Origin: Candidatus Merdinaster equi
Lineage (GTDB): Bacteria; Bacillota; Clostridia; Lachnospirales; Lachnospiraceae
Assembly (NCBI GenBank): GCA_018064935.1
Contig: JAGHUF010000086.1
Span: 1-39,470, forward strand
DNA length: 39,470 nucleotides
Reading direction: 5' to 3'
Every line of letters begins with the position of its first letter. The stretch's first letter is position 1. Below are positions 24,619 through 32,156 of this stretch, one piece after another. Below the pieces are notes generated by a model. It was not told where the DNA came from. It did not search any database and worked only from the letters and a program-made list of their open reading frames with translations. Position numbers and translations under genes: made by a program.

Positions 24619-25257
24619 TCACAGCCTCACCGACAGGCTCATGCCATCTCCGTCCTCTAATATCACCGTCTGAAGCTCATCCATATGTGTCAGGGTGTAC
24701 AGATACTCCCTCATTCTTGAATGTATTGTCCTGTTTCGTCTCACAACTGCATATCTTGACTCAATTAAATCTCCATCCTGAAGCACATTGTCCGACAGAA
24801 GGATTCCTCCCTCAGGCAGTAGTCTTAATATATCTGGAAGGAAATTGATATACTGCCCTTTTGCAGCATCCATAAATATGAGATCAAAGGGTCCTTCGAG
24901 TTCTTTCAGGATATCTGTCGCATCTCCTTCAAGAAGAGTTATTTTATCCTCAGCTCCGGCTTTCTTAAAATTCTCTTTTGCCAGAGAAATTCTCTTTTCA
25001 TACTTCTCTATTGTTGTAATATGCGCCCACGGAGCAGCTTCATGCATTAGAAGAGCCGAATAACCGATTGCAGTACCAACCTCGAGAATTCTTGACGGCT
25101 TATGCGCCTTCAGAAGATACTGAAGAAAACTCTTTGTCTGAGTTCTGATGATTGGGACGTCAGTTTCTTTGGCGTATTTTTCCAATTCATATAAAAATGG
25201 AGAATTGCCCTTATCAAAAGAATTGATAAAGGCAATTGTTCTTTCTCTTCGGTCCAT
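24619..25257 (-). CDS. trmR: tRNA 5-hydroxyuridine methyltransferase (YrrM/TrmR)
   Basis: A 212-residue class I SAM-dependent O-methyltransferase. The SAM-binding loop is EVGTAIGYSALLMH, followed by the acidic TTIEKYEKR, LLEGDATDIL, and the catalytic/metal segment IFMDAAKGQYI followed by LLSDNVLQDG. In B. subtilis the orthologue YrrM (TrmR) converts 5-hydroxyuridine at tRNA position 34 to 5-methoxyuridine. The next gene is TrhP-like, which makes the hydroxyl. It also follows the MltG-like gene, keeping the Firmicutes order mltG-trmR-trhP. A general catechol-type O-methyltransferase is the alternative, but the context argues for the tRNA role. Confidence 0.88.
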   Translation of the reverse strand: MDRRERTIAFINSFDKGNSPFLYELEKYAKETDVPIIRTQTKSFLQYLLKAHKPSRILEVGTAIGYSALLMHEAAPWAHITTIEKYEKRISLAKENFKKAGAEDKITLLEGDATDILKELEGPFDLIFMDAAKGQYINFLPDILRLLPEGGILLSDNVLQDGDLIESRYAVVRRNRTIHSRMREYLYTLTHMDELQTVILEDGDGMSLSVRL

Positions 25258-25269
25258 TATTAATCCCTG

Positions 25270-25764
25270 TCACTCCTCCGAATCATCTTCTGAGGACTCG
25301 GAACCACCGTCTGAATAATCTTCTGTAGAATCTGAAGAATCATCCTCTTCATACATTTCATCAATCGGAATAATCGTTTCAGCCATTCCTTCTGAAATAA
25401 CAGCGAGCATCTCCTCAACTGTCATTGAGGTATTCAGCTCATAGACCCCGGGCTGAAGCATATCATGGTAGTTAGAAAACTGCTCCTGGAAATAGAACAG
25501 ATTAACATCTCTTATGAGCCCCTGATCATACAATTTCTGACCCAGGTCACGTATAGAATCATCCTCCATGTAGGAAACAGTAACCGTTATTCCGCTTCCC
25601 TCAGTCATCGGTTCCTCAGCAAAAATGCGATAGCCAAAATCGTATGCATACTCTGTGAATTTGTATATTAGCGCAACAATAAGCACCGCAACTGATATAC
25701 GTATCAGCGAGGAGGCTATGTTTGTCGCCAGCGTTTTCCAATCTTTTCTCTTCTTAGTCTTCAT
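25270..25764 (-). CDS. MltG-like protein lacking the catalytic domain
   Basis: A 164-residue protein with a basic N-terminus, one membrane segment (about 18-40: LIRISVAVLIVALIYKF), then a domain of about 75 residues (TVTVSYMEDDSIRDLGQKL, LIRDVNLFYFQEQF, MLQPGVYELNTSMTVEEML) like the LysM-type N-terminal part of MltG endolytic transglycosylases. The YceG catalytic domain of about 200 residues with its glutamate is absent; an acidic Ser/Asp/Glu-rich tail ends the protein. Genome position is as for yrrL (mltG) just before trmR. It can bind or regulate but not cut glycan strands, unless it works with a separate enzyme. Short MltG-like forms seem common in Lachnospiraceae. Confidence 0.75.
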   Translation of the reverse strand: MKTKKRKDWKTLATNIASSLIRISVAVLIVALIYKFTEYAYDFGYRIFAEEPMTEGSGITVTVSYMEDDSIRDLGQKLYDQGLIRDVNLFYFQEQFSNYHDMLQPGVYELNTSMTVEEMLAVISEGMAETIIPIDEMYEEDDSSDSTEDYSDGGSESSEDDSEE

Positions 25765-25776
25765 CGTCGTTCCCGA

Positions 25777-26130
25777 TTAATTATTCAAAACCGTAAGATC
25801 CATATCAAACTGAAGTTCAATCGTCAAATCCGAATAAATCTCCTGCATAAGTCTGCAAAGCGCGAGCTCGGCAGCAAGGAAGTCATTCGCTTCAGGATTC
25901 GAACGTATTGAATCCGATATCTCCATCATACGGTCCACTTCATCAAAAAGCTGATTCTCATCTGTGTTATTCTGAAAATCATATATCATCTTGCGATACT
26001 GGTCGAGCTGAGCCTTGAGTTCTGGATTCTTGCTTACTTTGTTTTTCTCATAAGCAAATCTCTGATATGTCTCTGTCTCCTTAATGCTCTTCGCGAAGTT
26101 CTTAAGTACACTATCAATATCTACTGCCAC
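25777..26130 (-). CDS. YlbF/YmcA-family protein
   Basis: A 117-residue all-helical protein (DUF964/Com_YlbF type). It starts VDSVL-like IDSVLKNFAKSIKETETYQRF, with PELKAQLDQYRKMIYDFQN and a second pair of helices ending in AALCRLMQEIY-like ELALCRLMQEIYSDLT. In B. subtilis, YlbF, YmcA and YaaT form a complex that guides RNase Y maturation of operon mRNAs. Here it sits directly downstream of RNase J, so an RNA-processing role would fit, but which partner it uses is inference. Confidence 0.82.
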   Translation of the reverse strand: MAVDIDSVLKNFAKSIKETETYQRFAYEKNKVSKNPELKAQLDQYRKMIYDFQNNTDENQLFDEVDRMMEISDSIRSNPEANDFLAAELALCRLMQEIYSDLTIELQFDMDLTVLNN

Positions 26131-26168
26131 AAATATCTACCTCGTTGATTATAGTATTTTTTGGTACT

Positions 26169-27854
26169 TTATGATGCATCCATGATAATAGGAATTATCA
26201 TGGGACTTCTCTTGGTTCTTCTCCAAATGAACTCACTGAGTTCATCTCTGATAGTATTTCTAAATCTTGAGATTTCTGTGATACCTTTTTCGATGCAGCT
26301 CTCTATCGCAAGCTGAACAAGCTCCCTCGCCTCATCAATCAGCTCATCGGATTCCTTCACATAGACGAATCCTCTCGTCACTATTGCAGGTCCAGTTACC
26401 ACATAGCCATTCTCAGGATCAATTGCCGCTGAGACAATGAACACGCCACTCTCTCCCAAATGCTGTCTGTCTCTGAGCACTGCATTACCCACGTCTCCGA
26501 TTCCAAGTCCATCGACATATAGCGCACCCGCATGTACTTTGCCGGTAACCTCCGCATGGTCCTCAGAAATGCTGAGCACATCACCCGAGGTAAGAACGAA
26601 TATATCCTCTTTATCATATCCTAGCCCCTGCGCGAGCTCCGCATGAGCCTTGAGATGCTTGTACTCACCGTGAACCGGTACAACATACTTAGGCTTAGTG
26701 AGGCTATATATCAGCTTTATTTCTTCCTGCCTTGCGTGTCCAGATACGTGAACATCCTGGAAAATAACATCTGCCCCTTTGCGAAGCAGCTCATTTATTA
26801 CATTGGTAACTGCTTTCTCGTTACCCGGAATAGGATGCGATGAGAAGATAATAGTGTCCTTTGGGCCAATACTTATCTTTCTATGCTGACCGCTGGCCAT
26901 ACGGCTTAATGCAGCCATACTCTCGCCTTGACTACCCGTTGTAATGATAACTGTTCTGTCATCCGGATAATCCCGAAGAAGATCAGTTTCTATCAAGGTA
27001 TTCTCGGGTATCTTTAGGCATCCAAGATTCTGCGCCGTATCAATGATATTTACCATGCTGCGGCCTTCAACAACAACTTTTCGGCCGAATTTATATGCCG
27101 AGTTAATTATCTGCTGAACCCTGTCAACATTCGATGCAAATGTTGCAATGATAATTCTTGTATCCTTATGTTTCTGAAACAGCTGGTCAAATGCCTCACC
27201 TACGGTTTTTTCAGACGGTGTAAAGCCGTGACTCTCCGCATTAGTAGAGTCACACAACATTGCGAGGACTCCTTTTTTGCCCAGCTCTGCAAATCTTGGC
27301 AGATCAATGGCATCACCGAAGACAGGTGTGTAATCCACCTTGAAATCTCCAGTGTGAACGATGATTCCAGCAGGTGAATATATAGCAAGAGACGCTGCAT
27401 CCACTATGCTGTGATTAGTCCTTATGAACTCAACGCCAAAATCCCCAAGGGTGATGCTGTCACCAAACGAAACAACATGGCGCTCTGTGATATCAAGAAG
27501 ATCATGCTCCTTGAGCTTATTCTCAATTATTCCCATCGTCAGCCTTGTTGCATATACAGGTATATTCAATTTTTTTAGGATGTAAGGCAGGGCCCCAATA
27601 TGGTCCTCGTGACCATGAGTTATAACAAATGCCTTAACCTTCTCCCTATTTTCTTCCAAAAAAGCAATATCCGGAATTACCAGATCAATTCCCAGCATAT
27701 CATCGTCAGGGAACGCAAGACCGCAATCCACAACGATTATCGTATCGTCATAGGCAAAAGCGGTTATATTCATTCCGATTTGCTCAAGTCCGCCAAGCGG
27801 TATTATTTTCACAGCGGAAACTATCTTCTGCTGATTGTCGTAATTCTTATTCAA
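26169..27854 (-). CDS. Ribonuclease J
   Basis: A 561-residue metallo-beta-lactamase/beta-CASP ribonuclease with 5'-3' exo- and endonuclease activity in mRNA decay and rRNA maturation. It has GGLEQIGMN, the zinc motif THGHEDHIGALPY, HSIVDAA, VHTGDFKVDYTPV, CDSTNAE, the beta-CASP serine/GSQGE segment (TTGSQGESMAAL), and the C-terminal HVSGHA. A 22-residue longer frame is possible; I chose the TTG at 27854 because GAGG lies just upstream and the length then matches the 555-residue RNase J1. It could be J1 or J2; only one is in the window. It is central to the operon with ireB, ruvX and mtaB. Confidence 0.94.
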   Translation of the reverse strand: MNKNYDNQQKIVSAVKIIPLGGLEQIGMNITAFAYDDTIIVVDCGLAFPDDDMLGIDLVIPDIAFLEENREKVKAFVITHGHEDHIGALPYILKKLNIPVYATRLTMGIIENKLKEHDLLDITERHVVSFGDSITLGDFGVEFIRTNHSIVDAASLAIYSPAGIIVHTGDFKVDYTPVFGDAIDLPRFAELGKKGVLAMLCDSTNAESHGFTPSEKTVGEAFDQLFQKHKDTRIIIATFASNVDRVQQIINSAYKFGRKVVVEGRSMVNIIDTAQNLGCLKIPENTLIETDLLRDYPDDRTVIITTGSQGESMAALSRMASGQHRKISIGPKDTIIFSSHPIPGNEKAVTNVINELLRKGADVIFQDVHVSGHARQEEIKLIYSLTKPKYVVPVHGEYKHLKAHAELAQGLGYDKEDIFVLTSGDVLSISEDHAEVTGKVHAGALYVDGLGIGDVGNAVLRDRQHLGESGVFIVSAAIDPENGYVVTGPAIVTRGFVYVKESDELIDEARELVQLAIESCIEKGITEISRFRNTIRDELSEFIWRRTKRSPMIIPIIMDAS

Positions 27855-27905
27855 AATTTCCTCTCTTCTATTTCTTACACGTTCCAATGTGATAATTACG
27901 ACATT

Positions 27906-28163
27906 TTATACGACATCAATATCCTCAAGCATATCTGCAAAAATCGCCCCGATTGTCTGAAGCGTAGCGTCATCGTCCACAAATTCATAAACACTCTCTT
28001 CATCCGTATCAGCCGACAAATCCTTGAGAATCATCGCCTCGCCATCACCACTTTCCTCCTCTGTAACAAGAAGGTAATTGACTCCGGCAACTCTTGTCTG
28101 CTCTATCACATATAAATCTATTGTTTCCCCATCCGTCGGGGTTAAAGTCACTTTCTGAAACAT
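27906..28163 (-). CDS. DUF1292 family protein (YrzB-like)
   Basis: An 85-residue acidic protein: TPTDGETIDLYVIEQTRVAG, NYLLVTEEESGDGEA, then a long acidic tail. It is the DUF1292 family found in Firmicutes between ruvX and mltG. Its ATG overlaps the ruvX stop by one base (TAATG), so translation is coupled. Function is unknown; the strongly acidic C-terminus suggests a protein partner. The order ireB-ruvX-DUF1292 is conserved and supports the call. Confidence 0.88.
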   Translation of the reverse strand: MFQKVTLTPTDGETIDLYVIEQTRVAGVNYLLVTEEESGDGEAMILKDLSADTDEESVYEFVDDDATLQTIGAIFADMLEDIDVV

Positions 28164-28591
28164 TACATCTTCCTCGAATCCAGATAATCCTGAAGAATAA
28201 TCTCTGCCGCAACCATATCAACATACTTCTTGCGGTCTTCACGTCTAATCCCACTGTCAATCATAATCTCATCTGCTTCAACAGTCGTAAGTCTCTCGTC
28301 AAGATACTCAATAGGTATACCACTTCTTCTCTCTAACATCTCACCAAACTGCTTTGTCTTGGCAACGCGATCCCCCTCATCCCCATTCATATGAAGAGGA
28401 AGCCCCATCACAATCTTAGTGACGCCATATTCGACAATCAGTTCTTCAATTCTGGCAAGCGTTCTTCTTAGTTTATTCTCATGCTCTCTTCTAACAATTT
28501 CTTTACCCTGAGCCGTGAGCATCAGGTCATCACTAATTGCCACGCCTACTGTCTTGGAGCCAAAATCAAGCCCCATTATCTTCTCAGCCAT
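28163..28591 (-). CDS. ruvX: Putative pre-16S rRNA nuclease / Holliday junction resolvase YqgF (RuvX)
   Basis: A 142-residue RNase H-like protein: MGLDFGSKTVGVAISDD at the N-terminus carries the first catalytic aspartate, IVMGLPLHMNGDEG holds the middle strand, and EYLDERLTTVEAD the late acidic residue. YqgF acts in maturation of the 16S rRNA 5' end and was earlier called a Holliday junction resolvase. It lies between ireB (two bases upstream) and the DUF1292 gene, the standard Firmicutes order. Confidence 0.94.
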   Translation of the reverse strand: MAEKIMGLDFGSKTVGVAISDDLMLTAQGKEIVRREHENKLRRTLARIEELIVEYGVTKIVMGLPLHMNGDEGDRVAKTKQFGEMLERRSGIPIEYLDERLTTVEADEIMIDSGIRREDRKKYVDMVAAEIILQDYLDSRKM

Positions 28592-28593
28592 GT

Positions 28594-28860
28594 TTATTCC
28601 TGCCAGCCGCCTGTCTTAATATAATGAGCTAACATCTCTTCTACAAGCTCATCTCGCTCAACCTTCATGATCATGGTTCTGGCGCCTTTATGACTAGTAA
28701 TATAGGTTGGGTCCCCCGACATAATATAACCTACAATCTGGTTGACAGGATTATAGCCCTTTTCTGTCATTGCCTGATATACAGTCTCGATAACCTCTTT
28801 TACTCCAACCTGAGGCTGTGCCTCAACTCTGAAAAATTGTGTGCTTCCCATGTCTGCCAT
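28594..28860 (-). CDS. ireB: IreB family regulatory phosphoprotein
   Basis: An 88-residue small helical protein of the UPF0297/IreB family. The core reads VYQAMTEKGYNPVNQIVGYI followed by SGDPTYITSHKGAR and ERDELVEEML, nearly the family consensus. In Enterococcus faecalis IreB is phosphorylated by the IreK kinase and affects cephalosporin resistance. I set the start at the ATG at 28860, since GAGG lies eight bases upstream; a frame 18 codons longer reads non-conserved residues. In many Firmicutes it follows alaS; here the upstream gene is mtaB. Confidence 0.93.
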   Translation of the reverse strand: MADMGSTQFFRVEAQPQVGVKEVIETVYQAMTEKGYNPVNQIVGYIMSGDPTYITSHKGARTMIMKVERDELVEEMLAHYIKTGGWQE

Positions 28861-28915
28861 AATAAATACCTCGTCTTCCGGGCAACCCGAATATATGGTT
28901 ATACCCGTTATCATT

Positions 28916-30292
28916 CTATCGCAACACGCTTACATTTTCAACCAAAACTGCCTTCGTCAAAGTGCGTGAAGCTGTGCCCTTCACCAGTTTTCCAGCCGTT
29001 TCTTCAGCTTCCTTTTCAGATGTAAATTCAGATACCGGAATAGCTCCTAGAACATAATCCTTAGTATGTCCAACCAGATACCTGATGCCGTCAATTTCCT
29101 GAATTTCCTCTGCCAGAAGTTCCATCTCACATCCAATGTATTCCTGCCTATACTCGTCTGACATTCTCTCATCGAGTTCAAGCAGAGCATCACTCCGCTT
29201 TGCTTTTATCTCTTCAGGGACCTGATTCTTCATCGTATCTGCAACAGTACCTTTTCGTCTTGAATATCTGAATACATGAAGTTCATAAAATCTGATTTTC
29301 TCAATGAAATCATAAGATTTCTCGAACTCCTCCTCGGTCTCACCCGGAAAGCCAACAATCACATCAGTTGTGATAGCTACTCTTTCGTAATATTTCCTAA
29401 GAATATTTGTTCCATCAAGAAACTGCTGCGCCGAATAGTGCCGGTTCATTCTCTTTAGCGTTTCATCGCATCCGCTCTGAAGCGACAGATGAAAATGAGG
29501 ACATACCTGCGGAATTTCACTGAGTCCTTTCACGAAATCCTCAGTAATTATCCTAGGTTCGAGCGATCCAAGCCTTATTCTCTCAATTCCCTCAATTGCC
29601 GCAATGTTCCTTATCAGCTCTAATAAAAGTCCCGCCTTGGCAGCGTCCTCATAATTCGAGGACTTGATGCCGAGAAAATCAAGACCATAACTGCTTATAT
29701 GTATTCCAGTGAGGACAACCTCTTTATAGCCGTTGTCAGCAAGCGCTTTCACCTCACCTATAATGCTGTCCTGCCTGCGGCTCCTCACTCTCCCTCTGGC
29801 GTTGGGAATTGCACAGTAAGTACAGAACTGATTACATCCATCCTCAATCTTGATATATGCCCTGGTATGCTCAGCCGTTTCGCTTATGGACAGCTCCTCA
29901 TATTCGCTCTCAGATGCGATATCTGGTACAGCATCAACAATCTTTTTTTCGTTATAAAAATCATTAATAATTCGGAATAGTTCTTTTTTTCTGTTGTTGC
30001 CAACGCACAAATCAACCGCAGGGTCGGTCTCCGGATTCTGAAGACCATTCTGCACATAACAGCCTACTGCAACGACTATTGCCTCTGGATTAAGCTGCTT
30101 TGCCCTATGTAACATCTGTCTGCTTTTTCTATCTGCAATATTTGTTACAGTGCATGTGTTGACTATATATATGTCCGCTTTTTGTGTAAAATCCACAATT
30201 TGATAGCCCTCTTTTTGTGTATTTTGCAGCATGGCATCTAACTCATATGAATTGACCTTGCAGCCAAGGTTGTGAAAAGCGATAGTTTTCAT
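28916..30292 (-). CDS. mtaB: tRNA t6A37 methylthiotransferase MtaB
   Basis: A radical-SAM enzyme that adds a methylthio group to N6-threonylcarbamoyladenosine at tRNA position 37. The 458-residue product has the N-terminal MTTase domain with three cysteines (NLGCKVNSYE, IVNTCTVTN, AVGCYVQNG), the radical SAM cluster motif CNQFCTYC (about residue 145), and a C-terminal TRAM-like region. NLGCKVN and the ARGRVRSR segment point to MtaB rather than MiaB. I chose the ATG at 30292 with GGAG upstream; a longer frame to 30346 adds 18 unconserved residues. It is the first gene of the RNA-metabolism operon and divergent from the HPr-like gene. Confidence 0.93.
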   Translation of the reverse strand: MKTIAFHNLGCKVNSYELDAMLQNTQKEGYQIVDFTQKADIYIVNTCTVTNIADRKSRQMLHRAKQLNPEAIVVAVGCYVQNGLQNPETDPAVDLCVGNNRKKELFRIINDFYNEKKIVDAVPDIASESEYEELSISETAEHTRAYIKIEDGCNQFCTYCAIPNARGRVRSRRQDSIIGEVKALADNGYKEVVLTGIHISSYGLDFLGIKSSNYEDAAKAGLLLELIRNIAAIEGIERIRLGSLEPRIITEDFVKGLSEIPQVCPHFHLSLQSGCDETLKRMNRHYSAQQFLDGTNILRKYYERVAITTDVIVGFPGETEEEFEKSYDFIEKIRFYELHVFRYSRRKGTVADTMKNQVPEEIKAKRSDALLELDERMSDEYRQEYIGCEMELLAEEIQEIDGIRYLVGHTKDYVLGAIPVSEFTSEKEAEETAGKLVKGTASRTLTKAVLVENVSVLR

Positions 30293-30327
30293 GGTTTTCT
30301 CCGCAAAACATTTGCTATTTTTCTGTA

Positions 30328-30356
30328 TTGACTTTACTACTTCCAAACCTTAATAT
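30328..30356 (+). promoter_or_regulatory. Promoter of the HPr-like gene
   Basis: TTGACT (30328-30333), a 17-base spacer and TAATAT (30351-30356), ending 31 bases before the ATG, with an AAAGGAGG ribosome site in between. A strong match, suggesting high expression. Confidence 0.85.
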
Positions 30357-30387
30357 GAAACTGTAAAAAACAAAGGAGGAAAATAAA

Positions 30388-30618
30388 ATGAAAACAGTTA
30401 AAATTTCTTTAAACTCAATTGACAAAGTAAAATCATTCGTAAACGATATTACAAAATTTGATTATGATTTCGATTTAGTTTCTGGCAGATATGTTATCGA
30501 TGCTAAGTCTATCATGGGTATTTTCTCTCTGGATCTTTCTAAGCCAATCGACTTAAACATCCACGCAGAGGAAGATGTTGCAGATGTTCTTGGCGTTCTT
30601 GCTCAGTACACTGTTTAA
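30388..30618 (+). CDS. HPr-like protein lacking the catalytic histidine
   Basis: A 76-residue single-domain protein. The second half clearly follows HPr: DFDLVSGRYVIDAKSIMGIFSLDLSKP, with the serine (S41) where HPr kinase phosphorylates Ser-46. In the first half the active-site loop of HPr (usually GLHARPA, His-15) is replaced by SIDKVKS, so there is no histidine for phosphotransfer from enzyme I. It cannot act as a normal PTS carrier. By analogy with Crh of Bacillus, which lacks His-15 and is used in catabolite control, a regulatory role is possible. It is alone on the plus strand with a strong promoter, AGGAGG site and terminator. Confidence 0.85.
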   Translation: MKTVKISLNSIDKVKSFVNDITKFDYDFDLVSGRYVIDAKSIMGIFSLDLSKPIDLNIHAEEDVADVLGVLAQYTV

Positions 30619-30634
30619 TCCAAACGATAATGTA

Positions 30635-30667
30635 AGAGTCAGGTCTTATGACCTGGCTCTTTTTGTT
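30635..30667 (+). terminator. Terminator of the HPr-like gene
   Basis: An 11-bp stem (AGAGTCAGGTC with GACCTGGCTCT, one G-T pair) and 4-base loop, followed by TTTTT and a further T-rich stretch. Confidence 0.9.
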
Positions 30668-30682
30668 TTATCCTGACTTAGC

Positions 30683-30845
30683 TTGCCCCTGTTCTATGCT
30701 GCCATGATTATATCTTCTTGTTCATAGACTCCTATGCGACCATAATTACATCTTGTTCACAGACTCCTATGCGACCATAATTACATCTTGTTCACAGGCT
30801 ACTATGCTGTCATAATCACGTCTTATTCATAGACTCCTGCGCGGA
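30683..30845. repeat. Tandem 35-bp repeat array
   Basis: About 4.7 copies with a 35-base period: a diverged copy at 30683-30717, then 30718-30752, 30753-30787 and 30788-30822, and a partial copy from 30823. Copies 1 and 2 differ at one position. Each has a core like ACTCCTATGCGACCATAAT; in copy 1 CATAG-ACTC-CTATG is a small inverted repeat. The array fills the gap between the convergent HPr-like and thiI genes. Confidence 0.9.
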
Positions 30846-30848
30846 AAG

Positions 30849-32045
30849 TTATCCCTCGTATTCGATATGAATAATCTCATCCGTATCAAGTGCCTTCTGA
30901 ACCAGACCATCAATCTCACCAAGTGAAATCATGTAATTCTCGTGTTCTGTTATAACTCCCAGATTAGGCTTGGTAACAGGATGCTTTGCAACGAAAATTG
31001 TACAGCAGTCTTCAAAAGGAAGGATAGAGGTCTCAAAGGTACCTATCTTCTCAGAAATATCGATAATATCATTTTTATCAAACCCAATCAGAGGACGGTA
31101 TACCGGCATGGTAGTGGCATCATCTGTGCACGCAAGAGCATGCATGGTCTGCGACGCAACCTGTCCTATTGATTCACCAGTGATAAGTCCAAGACAGTCA
31201 TTTTTTCTCGCAATTTCCTCTGCGATTCTCATCATGTATCTTCTCATGATGATCGTAAGCTCATCATGTGGACATTTCTCATAGATATGAAGCTGAACAT
31301 CTGTAAAATTGATTACATGCAGATCTATCGGTCCAACATACCTTGAAATAAGTCTCGCAAGATCAACCACCTTCTGTTTAGCTCTCTCAGAGGTATATGG
31401 TGGTGCGTGGAAATAGGTTGCATCGATATGAACACCTCTTTTTGCAACCATATATCCAGCAACAGGTGAATCTATTCCGCCTGATAGAAGGAGCATTCCT
31501 TTTCCGTTTGTTCCAAGTGGAAGACCACCAGGTCCAGGAATAATCTCAGAATATACACAGATCTTCTCTCTGATTTCAATCTGAAGCGCAATCTCCGGCT
31601 TTCTCACATCAACCTTAAACTCTGGATATGCATTCAGAATTGCCTCTCCAGCCTTCATACATATATCCGGGCTTTCAACTGGATAATTTTTGCGTGCTCT
31701 TCTAGCAAACACCTTAAATGTTTTATTCTTGTCAGGATATACTTTGTCCATATATTCACAGACATCAGCGAGAAGCTTGTCAAAGCCCTCATCCTCAAGA
31801 TACATGACCGGACATATTCCAACTATTCCGAAAACTGTCTTTAGCTCCTCAACAGTCTCGTCATAATCAAAATCAGACTTTGCATCTACATAGATTCTTC
31901 CAACACTTCTATAGACGTCAAATTTTCCTTCTACACGCTTAAGCGCCTTCTTTATCTCCTCGACAAGCGCGTCCTCAAAAATATATCTGTTCTTGCCTTT
32001 AATACCAATTTCCGCATATTTAATTAAGAATGCTGTAAATCTCAT
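30849..32045 (-). CDS. thiI: tRNA 4-thiouridine synthase ThiI (no rhodanese domain)
   Basis: ThiI activates U8 of tRNA with ATP and inserts sulfur to form 4-thiouridine; it can also serve thiamine synthesis. The 398-residue product has the N-terminal ferredoxin-like and THUMP domains (to about 165) and the PP-loop motif LLLSGGIDSPVAGYM (about 180-195), then IRRYMMRIAEEIA-type segments and GESIGQVASQT. The C-terminal rhodanese domain of the E. coli enzyme is absent, as in Firmicutes. Such short ThiI proteins take sulfur from a dedicated NifS, and the gene directly upstream encodes one. Confidence 0.95.
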   Translation of the reverse strand: MRFTAFLIKYAEIGIKGKNRYIFEDALVEEIKKALKRVEGKFDVYRSVGRIYVDAKSDFDYDETVEELKTVFGIVGICPVMYLEDEGFDKLLADVCEYMDKVYPDKNKTFKVFARRARKNYPVESPDICMKAGEAILNAYPEFKVDVRKPEIALQIEIREKICVYSEIIPGPGGLPLGTNGKGMLLLSGGIDSPVAGYMVAKRGVHIDATYFHAPPYTSERAKQKVVDLARLISRYVGPIDLHVINFTDVQLHIYEKCPHDELTIIMRRYMMRIAEEIARKNDCLGLITGESIGQVASQTMHALACTDDATTMPVYRPLIGFDKNDIIDISEKIGTFETSILPFEDCCTIFVAKHPVTKPNLGVITEHENYMISLGEIDGLVQKALDTDEIIHIEYEG

Positions 32046-32156
32046 TTTTCTTTTCTCTTTCTGTTGCTACATTTACACAATTACACCATTTTTTACATAT
32101 CATTGCTTCTCTGCTTCGAGTCAATAACCTGTAAGTGATTGTTCAGGCTTTTGGAA

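Noticed and set aside
30683..30845. CRISPR array
   Set aside because: The repeats are directly contiguous with no unique spacers, and no cas genes are nearby.
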